Part shown: positions 46,742 to 54,866 of the stretch, in pieces
How positions within the stretch are numbered: the first letter of the stretch is position 1
Layout of the letters: each line of letters begins with the position of its first letter
Source: Hyphomonadaceae bacterium
GTDB taxonomy: Bacteria > Pseudomonadota > Alphaproteobacteria > Caulobacterales > Maricaulaceae
Assembly: GCA_013001295.1 (NCBI GenBank)
Contig: JABDMW010000001.1
Location: forward strand, 1 to 64,000
Reading direction: 5' to 3'
DNA: 64,000 nucleotides
Made by a program: the position numbers and the translations under genes
Notes under the pieces: model-generated
The model's input: the letters and a program-made list of their open reading frames with translations, nothing else
The model's database searches: none
Told to the model about the DNA's origin: nothing

Positions 46742-48421
46742 TTAGGTGAAGACGTATTCACCAGGTGCTTTCACAGTTGGCGGGTGAGATTTGTTTCCAA
46801 GTTTTTTTGGAGAATTTTTCAGCTCGCCGGAGCGGGCGCCGAGCCATTTATCCCAATATTCCCACCAAGACCCCTGGTGTTCTTCAGCTCCTGCGAGCCA
46901 CTCGTCGCTCGTGGCTTCGATCTTCTTGTTTGTGAAGTATTTCGCTTTCGGATTTCCGGGCGGGTTTAAGAGCGATTGTATATGGCCCGCATTTGCTAGG
47001 ACAAAATCAATTTTACCGCCAAACAACTGGGTGTTTCTGTAACATGCGCGCCACGGTGTAATATGATCGGTAACACCCGCAATCATAAACCCGTCAATTT
47101 CAATTTTACTCAGATCGATTTCGTGTCCCATAAATTCAACGGAACTTTCTTTCGCAAACCGCTTGTCTAACGCCAGATCCAAATAATCGGAATGAAGCTG
47201 CGCGGGCAGGTTTGTCGTGTCATCGTTCCAGAAAAGAATATCGAATGCAGGCGGTTGGTCACCCAGCAAGTAATTGTTGACGACATAATTCCAGATCAGA
47301 TCATTGGGACGCATCCAGGCAAATGTTTTGGCTAACTGTTCGCCTTCTAAAATCCCTTTTCTGCGAGACATTTTGCGCGCTGCTTCAATGGATTTATCAC
47401 TGACAAATAAGCCCATTTCGGTGTCTGACTTGTCGCCATCAAGCACACAGACTTGCAAGGTGTAGGTATTGACGCGTTCATCCCCGCGGGCTTGTAATTC
47501 ATTTAAGAATGACGCCAGCGTAATGCCACCTGAACAGGCACCGGACATGTTAATTTTCTTGGACCGTGTTATTTTCATGACGGCGTCAGTCGCCTCGATT
47601 AAGGACTGGACGTAATTTTCCAATCCCCAGTGCGAATGCTGTCGTTGCGGATTGCGCCAGGATATCGCAAACATCTGATACCCTTTTGACGTATAATATC
47701 TAATTACGCTTTTTTCCGGCGACAAATCGTTCGCATAAAATTTATTGATTTGAGGCGGGACGATAACGACCGGAATTTCATAGACTTTGTCCGTCGTCGG
47801 TTTGTACTGGATTAACTCGAGCATTTCGTTTTTGTAGACAACGCTGCCTTCAGACGTCGCAAGGTTACCACCCACTTCAAATTTGCTTCCGTCCACCATC
47901 GACGGCATCCCGCCATTATTGCGCAGGTCGTCATAGGCGTTTTTCATGCCATTGATGATCGACATACCACCGGATTCAAACAAACGTTTCATCGCAGCAG
48001 GATTGCCCAACAGGGTATTTGTGGGCGCAAGGGAATCGGCAAGGATATTAAGCAGGAAATTGACCCGCGCTTTATCGTCTTCAGCGATACCACTATCATC
48101 GATCCAGCCTTCCATGCCTTCGCGCATCGCGAGCCATGATTGCAGTCCGTATTTATATACCTTGTTATGTTGCCAGGTCGGGTCCATAAACCGGCGGTCT
48201 CGGAGTTCCGGTGCCAGTTCTGATTTTCCCTGAACAATTTGCGTAAGTTCTTTGCCGTATTTGGCCAAGTTTTTAGCGAGCGGTTTTGGTTGTCGTACGG
48301 CGTGTCCCACCAACACCCCCATGGACTTCAGCAATTCGGCACGCCTTACGCCAATTAATGAATTGATTGACGTCGGTGAATCCGCCGCCTTTTTTTCCAT
48401 ATTCTCAATTTGCTTAGCCAT
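46742..48421 (-). CDS. phaC: Polyhydroxyalkanoate synthase, class II-like
   Basis: 559 residues, the same length as Pseudomonas PhaC1. Polymerises hydroxyacyl-CoA on a covalent Cys. The lipase-like box is GACSGGITLASFL with the nucleophile Cys; Asp in GVTDHITPWRACY and His in NAGHIQSLLNPPGN complete the triad. Typical PhaC strings VPPQINKFYANDLSPEKSV, WRNPQRQHSHWGL and LPAQLHSDYLDL are present. Class II enzymes prefer C6-C14 monomers, so the cell may store medium-chain PHA. First gene of phaC-phaZ-phaF-phaD. Confidence 0.93.
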   Translation of the reverse strand: MAKQIENMEKKAADSPTSINSLIGVRRAELLKSMGVLVGHAVRQPKPLAKNLAKYGKELTQIVQGKSELAPELRDRRFMDPTWQHNKVYKYGLQSWLAMREGMEGWIDDSGIAEDDKARVNFLLNILADSLAPTNTLLGNPAAMKRLFESGGMSIINGMKNAYDDLRNNGGMPSMVDGSKFEVGGNLATSEGSVVYKNEMLELIQYKPTTDKVYEIPVVIVPPQINKFYANDLSPEKSVIRYYTSKGYQMFAISWRNPQRQHSHWGLENYVQSLIEATDAVMKITRSKKINMSGACSGGITLASFLNELQARGDERVNTYTLQVCVLDGDKSDTEMGLFVSDKSIEAARKMSRRKGILEGEQLAKTFAWMRPNDLIWNYVVNNYLLGDQPPAFDILFWNDDTTNLPAQLHSDYLDLALDKRFAKESSVEFMGHEIDLSKIEIDGFMIAGVTDHITPWRACYRNTQLFGGKIDFVLANAGHIQSLLNPPGNPKAKYFTNKKIEATSDEWLAGAEEHQGSWWEYWDKWLGARSGELKNSPKKLGNKSHPPTVKAPGEYVFT

Positions 48422-48510
48422 TTATCACTCCACGCTATTTCCAATATGCTTAAAAAGCTTTGATGAACAAAGAAAATTCACCTTTTTGGGCGTTTTTTTA
48501 TGCACCGAAC

Positions 48511-48540
48511 ACAAAAAACGGCGCCACGCGGGCGCCGTTC
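48511..48540 (-). terminator. Rho-independent terminator after the second phasin gene
   Basis: On the minus strand AACGGCGCC, five bases, GGCGCCGTT, then TTTTTGT. It separates the phasin gene at 48561 from phaC. Confidence 0.88.
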
Positions 48541-48560
48541 TTGAAGGCAATTAGAACCGA

Positions 48561-49007
48561 TTAGGCTGCTGTTGCAGCTTTCGCTTCTACTTTTTCAGCT
48601 TTTGCTTCTACTTTTTCAGCAACATTTTTTGTTGCTTTAGCAGCGCGTTTTACAGGTTTCTTCGTTGCTTTTTTCGCTTTTGTTGACAATTTCTTGTTCA
48701 AACGAGTGATTTCAGCTTCGAGTTCCTCGACGCGGTCATTTGCAGCCCGGGGGAGAACTGAGCGGACTTTGCCAACTGTACCTTCAACGGTTTTTTGAGC
48801 ATTACTGCGAAAATCTTTTGCAAAATCCTGAGCAGCTGTTTCCAGCTTTTCACCTTTTGCAGCCAATTCGTCGTAATTTTTACCCGCAGTTTTAACGACT
48901 GGGACAATGCGCTCATATGCGGCACCATAGAGGCCAACATATGCGCGGAAACCTTTGCGAACTGCATCGGTTGTTTTTTTGATTTGAGTTTGAGCTGTTT
49001 TAGCCAT
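48561..49007 (-). CDS. Second phasin-like protein with Lys/Ala-rich repeat tail
   Basis: 148 residues. The first 90 resemble PhaI/PhaF phasins (KGFRAYVGLYGAAYERIVP, YDELAAKGEKLETAAQDFAK), followed by a leucine-zipper-like coil (VEELEAEITRLNKKL) and a basic tail KKATKKPVKRAAKATK ending in a repeated KVEAKAE. The repeat is encoded by a 17-base direct copy at 48583-48599 and 48604-48620. It has its own terminator and a gap of about 150 bases upstream, so it is transcribed alone. Confidence 0.82.
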   Translation of the reverse strand: MAKTAQTQIKKTTDAVRKGFRAYVGLYGAAYERIVPVVKTAGKNYDELAAKGEKLETAAQDFAKDFRSNAQKTVEGTVGKVRSVLPRAANDRVEELEAEITRLNKKLSTKAKKATKKPVKRAAKATKNVAEKVEAKAEKVEAKAATAA

Positions 49008-49165
49008 GATTTCTTCCTTTAGTTTTTGGCGGGCCTATTGCCGCCGTTTCAATTCGATAATGAAGAAATAGGGATAAAATTTAGAAACCTCACCCTAATT
49101 TGAGAATCCCGGCTTTTTAGGGATATTTTTGCTGCCAATCTGCGCCGATTGTGCATATTGATGAT

Positions 49166-50098
49166 ATGGAAACCGGGCATAACCATCACGGACATAATCA
49201 CAATCATGCCGACGGGCACGCTCACCACCATCATAATCACAAAGTAAATGACGGAAATGAAGGCCGGATGGCTCTCGCCGCCGGGCTGACAGGTCTTTTT
49301 ATGGTTGTCGAGGTCATCGGCGGATGGATATCGGGATCGCTGGCCTTGCTTGCAGACGCCGGGCATATGCTCACCGATTTTGCCGCGCTCTCGCTGGCAT
49401 GGCTTGCATTTCGAATGGCTAGACGACCGGCGGATTGGCGGCGCACATTCGGATTTGACCGATTTGCTATTCTGATCGCATTCGTAAATGGGCTGACGCT
49501 ATTTCTAATTGCCGGGTTTATCATTGTCGAAGCCATAAAACGGGCAAATTCGCCGATTGAGGTGATGGGGCCAACGATGATGGCTGTCGCCACAGCCGGG
49601 TTGATCGTAAATCTTCTCGTATTTTACATCCTGTCGGGCGCGGATAAAAACAATCTCAATGTCAGAGGTGCTGCATTGCATGTTTTAGGTGATTTATTGG
49701 GGTCTGTCGCAGCGATTATAGCTTCCGTCATCATTATTTTTACCGGATGGATGCCAGTTGATTTGGTCGTATCGGTGGTCGTTGCTTTAATTATTCTCAG
49801 AAGCGCCTGGTACGTCATTAAAGAATCTGCTCATATTTTGTTGGAAGGTGCGCCCGAAGGGCTGGATCGTCGTACGATACGTACCGAACTTTTGGCCGCC
49901 TTTCCCAATTTGAAGTCTGTCGACCACATCCATGCCTGGTCTATATCGCAAGAACGTCCAATGATCACCTTGGAGGCACAAATCAACGCGAATACAAGCA
50001 TTGATGAAACGACCAAGGCTTTAAAGGCGCATTTACTGGAAAAATTTGGAGTTGCGCATGCAACCGTTGAAGTCACACGTGGCAACGAAAAGGATTAA
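49166..50098 (+). CDS. Cation diffusion facilitator (CzcD-like zinc/cobalt exporter)
   Basis: About 310 residues from the ATG at 49166; an upstream GTG (49151) is less likely. The N-terminal 30 residues hold a His-rich metal-binding run (HNHHGHNHNHADGHAHHHH). Six helices follow, with the helix-2 and helix-5 metal sites SLALLADAGHMLTDFAALSLAW and RGAALHVLGDLLGSVAAI (H/D pairs), and a C-terminal cytoplasmic domain (VDHIHAWSISQERPMITLEA). It exports Zn2+ or similar against protons. Divergent from the phasin gene; no metal regulator adjacent. Confidence 0.93.
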   Translation: METGHNHHGHNHNHADGHAHHHHNHKVNDGNEGRMALAAGLTGLFMVVEVIGGWISGSLALLADAGHMLTDFAALSLAWLAFRMARRPADWRRTFGFDRFAILIAFVNGLTLFLIAGFIIVEAIKRANSPIEVMGPTMMAVATAGLIVNLLVFYILSGADKNNLNVRGAALHVLGDLLGSVAAIIASVIIIFTGWMPVDLVVSVVVALIILRSAWYVIKESAHILLEGAPEGLDRRTIRTELLAAFPNLKSVDHIHAWSISQERPMITLEAQINANTSIDETTKALKAHLLEKFGVAHATVEVTRGNEKD

Positions 50099-50115
50099 TC
50101 TGGACATCGCCCCAT

Positions 50116-50370
50116 TTAAACCGAAGGAATCGATGTGCCGTCTTCAGCGATATCGATATGGCCGTCGATTTTTTCATACCCGCACGTTTCATAAAGGGGA
50201 ATGCCGGCTAAAGTAGCCGTCATCTCCACCCGTTTAAACCCGGCCTTTTTGGCTTCTTGCTCACAATGAGAAAGAACGAAACGCCCGACGCCGCGCCGCG
50301 TCCAGTCCAGATGGGTATACATATCAAGTCCCATGCCCCTGTGGGAGGCTGAAACCTGTTCAGGTGTCAA
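50116..50370 (-). pseudogene. Truncated GNAT acetyltransferase (C-terminal half only)
   Basis: The 70 or so recognisable residues (MYTHLDWTRRGVGRFVLSHCEQEAKKAG, split here as THLDWTRRGVGRF and VEMTATLAGIPLYETCGYE) are the acetyl-CoA-binding second half of a GNAT domain. The first half is missing: a TAA stop lies directly upstream at 50371-50373 and the region beyond belongs to the TonB-receptor leader. The only starts are TTG (50370) or an internal ATG. It is most likely a decayed gene, though a short product is possible. Confidence 0.7.
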
Positions 50371-50611
50371 TTAAGTGGACTGAAGGGTCGAGATCGCCAA
50401 ATTCATGGCATCAAAAATCTCGGCCACATCTACTATAAGCATTTGTTTTATTAACATATTTTTTACTTATATTCCTTGTGGCATAAATGACACAATTGGG
50501 AACGAAAATTTCCGCAAAGACGCTTTCTGTATTGTTAAGTCCCGGTTTTTCAGTCAGGATTTGCCCAGATTGACAAAATCTACAATAAAATAAACTCGAA
50601 GGAAGCCCCTC

Positions 50612-53284
50612 ATGAAAAATATAACCCTCAAATCGCAACTTGCGATCAGCGCCTCCGCGCTCTTAATCGCGACGTCGTTTAGTACGGCGTCTTTCGCTCA
50701 ATCGAGCGGTGAGACAGCGTCAGCAGACGAAATCATTACAACCGGTACCCGCCGGAAAGCCCGGTCAGCAGCTGATACGCCTGCGCCGGTTGATGTGATC
50801 TCTGGATTGGAATTTACGCAAAATGCGGCCAATGATGTTCAAGATCTACTTCGGACTGCTGTCCCCTCTTACAACGTAAATACTCAACCAATTTCGGATG
50901 CGGCCTCAATCGTACGCCCCGCCAATCTTCGTGGGCTGTCACCAGACAATACATTGGTCCTTTTGAACGGTAAGCGTCGCCATCGTGGCGCGGTTATCTC
51001 ATTCCTTGGCGGTGGTATTGCCGATGGTGCGCAAGGTGTTGACGTTTCTGCGATCCCATCAATTGCCCTCAAGCAGGTCGAAATCCTACGTGACGGTGCC
51101 TCCTCACAGTACGGCTCGGATGCGATTGCTGGCGTGATCAACTTCAAACTGAAAGATGCGGCTGAAGGCGGATCATTCGAAGTTAAATATGGTTCGACTT
51201 ATGAAGGTGACGGCGACAACTACTCTATTGCCGGCAATGTCGGTCTTCCGCTCGGAGACCGCGGTTTTGTGAATATTTCAGGCGAATATGGGGATACAGA
51301 CGGAACTTCCCGTACAGCTCCACGTACTGACGTCACAAATCTCATCGCCGCCGGTAACACCGCAGCAGCAGACTTTTTGACAATTAACTCTTATACCGAC
51401 GAAGCTTCACAATATTGGGGCCAGCCTGACGTAGAAGATGATTTGAAACTGTCAATCAATTCAGCTGTTGAGCTATCCGATAACGCCGAGCTTTATGCTT
51501 TCGGTACCTATGCGGAACGCACAACAACGGGTGGTTTCTTCTATCGAAACCCAACAAACCGTGGCGGTGTATACGCAGGCCCTACTGTTGATCCCGTCAC
51601 AGGTGCAGCAGATCCAAATGGTGTGCCTTCTGTTCTTGTCGGTGACCTGGACGGTCTCGGCGTCGGCGGTGCTTGTCCAGCAGGTATCCCGCTCACAGCA
51701 GGTGGCGGCCTCATTCCTGATCCAACCGTTTTGGCGGCCGTTACAGCTGATGGAAATTGTTTCTCATTCGTTGAAACAATTCCAGGCGGCTTTGTTCCAC
51801 GTTTTGGCGGCGATTTACGCGATGTTGCCATTAACGGCGGTATTCGCGGCGATATCGATGTCGGCAACGGCTTGTCTTACGATTTGTCTGCAACGCACGG
51901 TAAGTCAAAAGTCGACTTTTTCATTAAAAACACTCTGAACGCATCCCTTGGACCGAATTCACCACGTGACTTTGTTCCCGGCGGGCAAGAGCAAATTGAA
52001 ACTGTTGTCAACGCAGACTTCGGATATGAAATCCCTGTGAATGGATGGGCGTCTGACCTCGGTGTCGCATTTGGTGCTGAATACCGCAAAGAGACGTTTG
52101 ATCTTTTCGCCGGTGATCCAAATTCATTTGCTTTGGGCCCATTGGCTGACCAAGGGTTCTCGTCAAGTTCAAACGGATTTGGTGGTTTCCCGAACAGCTC
52201 GTCTAACTCGCAGGATTCTTACGCGGGTTATCTCGACCTCGAAGCTGATCTCACAGATGCATTCACTTTAGGCGCTGCTCTTCGTTATGAGGATTATTCG
52301 ACATTCGGTGATACTCTCGACTATAAGATCGCTGCTCTGTATAAGCTGACCGATAATTTCCGCATTCGCGGTACATGGTCGACGGGCTTCCATGCTCCAA
52401 CGGGTGGTCAGGCAAATATCACAAATGTGACAACACAGAATGTTAATGGCGTCTTGGTTGACCAAGGTACATTGCCATTGAACACAGCTGCCGGACAACT
52501 GGCTGCGGACTTTGTGGAATCGACAGGTGATCGACCAACATTAGGTGCTGAAGATGCTCGCAACTTCTCCTTCGGGTTTGCCGCCAATACCGGCCGTATG
52601 GAATGGACGGTTGACTACTTTAATATCAAAGTGGATGACCGTGTAGCACTGGGTGCCGATATTGACTTCTTAGCTGCACTGCAGTTTGCAGGTGCAACTG
52701 CCACAACAATCGGTGGCGCACTGACAGAACTAGATGCAAATGGCACGATTAATCGACAAGACTTCTTAGGTTTAGATGACTTGGCGCAGTTCCGTTTCTT
52801 CTCCAACAGCTTTGATACCAAGACACAAGGTATCGACGTCGTTGGTCGGCTTCCGTTCGAATTTGCGGGAGGTAACTCAAACTTTATCTTGGCCGCTAAC
52901 TGGACAGAAACAGAAGTCACGAGACAAGGTACGATCTCGGCTAGCCGTGTAGAGTCTCTCGAAGATCTTCTGCCAAACGTCAAAGGTAGTGCGACATTTA
53001 CCCATGAAAAAGGTATGTGGCGTGGATTGCTCCGTGGTAATTATTACGGACCATGGCGTGATACCGGTAACGGTTTCGATGCCGGCGCTCAATTTATTGT
53101 TGACGCTGAAATTGGAGCTGAAGTCATGGACGGTGTTGAAATCATGGTAGGTGCCAATAATCTGTTGGACAGCTATCCGGATGAAAATCCTGGCCAAGGC
53201 GGTTCTGGACAACTTTATCCTGAAGCTGCACCGGCTGGATTTAATGGTGGCCAATATTATATCAAGGCCCGTTACACATTCTGA
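50612..53284 (+). CDS. TonB-dependent outer-membrane receptor
   Basis: 890 residues. Signal peptide MKNITLKSQLAISASALLIA... cleaved after SFAQ. A plug domain follows (EIITTGTRRKARSAADTPAPVDVI, NLRGLSPDNTLVLLNGKRRHRG, EILRDGASSQYGSDAIAGVINF), then a 22-strand barrel ending in the terminal aromatic YYIKARYTF, as needed for BAM assembly. Three Cys lie in loops (ACPAGI, GNCFSF). Ligand unknown; length and plug resemble iron-independent receptors for carbohydrates or peptides as much as siderophores. It is a single unit with its own terminator; SD GAAGGAAG. Confidence 0.92.
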   Translation: MKNITLKSQLAISASALLIATSFSTASFAQSSGETASADEIITTGTRRKARSAADTPAPVDVISGLEFTQNAANDVQDLLRTAVPSYNVNTQPISDAASIVRPANLRGLSPDNTLVLLNGKRRHRGAVISFLGGGIADGAQGVDVSAIPSIALKQVEILRDGASSQYGSDAIAGVINFKLKDAAEGGSFEVKYGSTYEGDGDNYSIAGNVGLPLGDRGFVNISGEYGDTDGTSRTAPRTDVTNLIAAGNTAAADFLTINSYTDEASQYWGQPDVEDDLKLSINSAVELSDNAELYAFGTYAERTTTGGFFYRNPTNRGGVYAGPTVDPVTGAADPNGVPSVLVGDLDGLGVGGACPAGIPLTAGGGLIPDPTVLAAVTADGNCFSFVETIPGGFVPRFGGDLRDVAINGGIRGDIDVGNGLSYDLSATHGKSKVDFFIKNTLNASLGPNSPRDFVPGGQEQIETVVNADFGYEIPVNGWASDLGVAFGAEYRKETFDLFAGDPNSFALGPLADQGFSSSSNGFGGFPNSSSNSQDSYAGYLDLEADLTDAFTLGAALRYEDYSTFGDTLDYKIAALYKLTDNFRIRGTWSTGFHAPTGGQANITNVTTQNVNGVLVDQGTLPLNTAAGQLAADFVESTGDRPTLGAEDARNFSFGFAANTGRMEWTVDYFNIKVDDRVALGADIDFLAALQFAGATATTIGGALTELDANGTINRQDFLGLDDLAQFRFFSNSFDTKTQGIDVVGRLPFEFAGGNSNFILAANWTETEVTRQGTISASRVESLEDLLPNVKGSATFTHEKGMWRGLLRGNYYGPWRDTGNGFDAGAQFIVDAEIGAEVMDGVEIMVGANNLLDSYPDENPGQGGSGQLYPEAAPAGFNGGQYYIKARYTF

Positions 53285-53308
53285 TCTATTAGACAACTTA
53301 GAACAAAG

Positions 53309-53337
53309 CGCCCCCGGTTTCCGGGGGCGTTTTTTTT
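53309..53337 (+). terminator. Rho-independent terminator after the first TonB receptor
   Basis: CGCCCCCGG, TTT, CCGGGGGCG, followed by a run of eight T. Very strong. Confidence 0.95.
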
Positions 53338-53511
53338 ATGATTGTGACAAATTAATTGGGGCGGGGAAGTTTATAACTTTCCCGCCCCTTTTCTTTCCGC
53401 ACAGGTGATGTGGGCACATGCGCGTTAAGAACTGCATACGAACGCATAAAAATATAACTAACGCCGTCTAAAAACAATATTCGTGAAAAATTACTAACAA
53501 AAACCGAAGTT

Positions 53512-54744
53512 TTATACGATTGCGCTTTTTAAATCCGCCCCATCGTTATTTATGATCGCTTTATCGAGGGTTTGTCCTCTCGTGAGGACCTGCCTTGTCA
53601 TCATAAATTCACGGGGCCTGTTAACCGCGTCCACCGCCAGCAATCGGTCGCCCTCAAAATAGAACGCTGCAAAACTTCTGCTGCCAGTGATATCGCCTCT
53701 GATCACGACAGAGTCGTGCCCTTGCGACAGTCCGGCGATCTGAAGCTTCAAATCAAATTGATCTGACCAGAACCAAGGCAGGCTGTTATAGGGTTTCGGA
53801 TTTCCGTTAATTGCGAGTGCCGCTGTTTTCGCTTGTTCTGTCGCGTTAGGGACAGACTCAAGTCGGATGTGACGATCGTAAATCGGATTGTAGTGCCATG
53901 TGACATCGCCTATGGCATAAATATCAGGGTCATCTGTACAGGCAAATTCGTCAACTTCGATGCCGTTGCTGACCTGAAGTCCGGCCTGTTCTGCCAATTC
54001 CGAGTTAGGGATAACGCCAATCCCGATTATGACCATATCCGCATCCAGATTGGTATCGCCTCCGGTCAGCACTTTCAGGCCGGAATCGGTTTCTTGGATT
54101 TCAGATGCCGCGACCGATTCAAGAATTTCAACCCCCTCCTCCGTATGGACACGTTTGTAAAACATGGACAGATCGGGTGCAGTCACCCTTTGCAGGATAC
54201 GTGGCATGGCTTCCAGAACCGTGACATCCATGCCCTGCTTTCGCAGGCTGGCTGCCGTTTCCAGTCCGATATAACCGCCACCAATAATCACGGCTGATTT
54301 ACCGGGAGCGACACTGACCTTGATCGCGCGCACATCGGTCGCATCTCTCAAATAGAATACATTATCGAGATCTGCGCCGGGAACAGGGAGTTGTCGAACC
54401 CGCGCGCCTGTGGCCAAAACGAGCTTTGAATAAGCGATCACCTCACCACTGTCTGTCGTTACTGTCCGGCTATCGCGGTCAATCGCCTCTACACGCACGC
54501 CAAGCTTGAGTTCAACCTCGGCTTTTTCGTAGACGCTCGCAGGGCGCAAAAGAATGTCGTCATGGCTTTTATCGCCCGACAGGAAATCCTTGGAAAGCGG
54601 CGGACGATGATAGGGCAGCTCCATTTCATCCCCGATCATGATGATTCGCCCGTCCCATCCCCCCTGGCGCAAACTGACAACGAATTGCGCCGCAGCATGA
54701 CTTGCGCCTACAACGATACATGTTTTTTCTGGAGTTGATTTCAT
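53512..54744 (-). CDS. FAD/NAD(P)-dependent ferredoxin reductase-type oxidoreductase
   Basis: 410 residues. N-terminal FAD motif CIVVGASHAAAQFVVSLRQGG and the class signature ELPYHRPPLSKDFLSG; NAD(P) motif SAVIIGGGYIGLETAASLRKQG near 150; FAD site IYAIGDVTWHYN near 285; C-terminal reductase domain with LPWFWSDQFDLKLQIAGL. These are the features of putidaredoxin/rubredoxin/ferredoxin reductases that feed P450s, dioxygenases or alkane hydroxylases. No such oxygenase or ferredoxin gene is adjacent, so the electron acceptor is unknown. Confidence 0.9.
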   Translation of the reverse strand: MKSTPEKTCIVVGASHAAAQFVVSLRQGGWDGRIIMIGDEMELPYHRPPLSKDFLSGDKSHDDILLRPASVYEKAEVELKLGVRVEAIDRDSRTVTTDSGEVIAYSKLVLATGARVRQLPVPGADLDNVFYLRDATDVRAIKVSVAPGKSAVIIGGGYIGLETAASLRKQGMDVTVLEAMPRILQRVTAPDLSMFYKRVHTEEGVEILESVAASEIQETDSGLKVLTGGDTNLDADMVIIGIGVIPNSELAEQAGLQVSNGIEVDEFACTDDPDIYAIGDVTWHYNPIYDRHIRLESVPNATEQAKTAALAINGNPKPYNSLPWFWSDQFDLKLQIAGLSQGHDSVVIRGDITGSRSFAAFYFEGDRLLAVDAVNRPREFMMTRQVLTRGQTLDKAIINNDGADLKSAIV

Positions 54745-54813
54745 AGTCCCCGCCTGGAATTTTGCATCAGAAATAGCACCAAGCGTTCAAAATACCAACA
54801 ATTCTATTGCGCA

Positions 54814-54841
54814 GAAAAAAACGGAGGCCAAAGCCTCCGTT
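54814..54841 (-). terminator. Rho-independent terminator after the S9 peptidase gene
   Basis: Minus strand: ACGGAGGC, TTTG, GCCTCCGT, then TTTTTTT. Confidence 0.93.
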
Positions 54842-54866
54842 CAAATAGAAGATATCAATTAATGAC

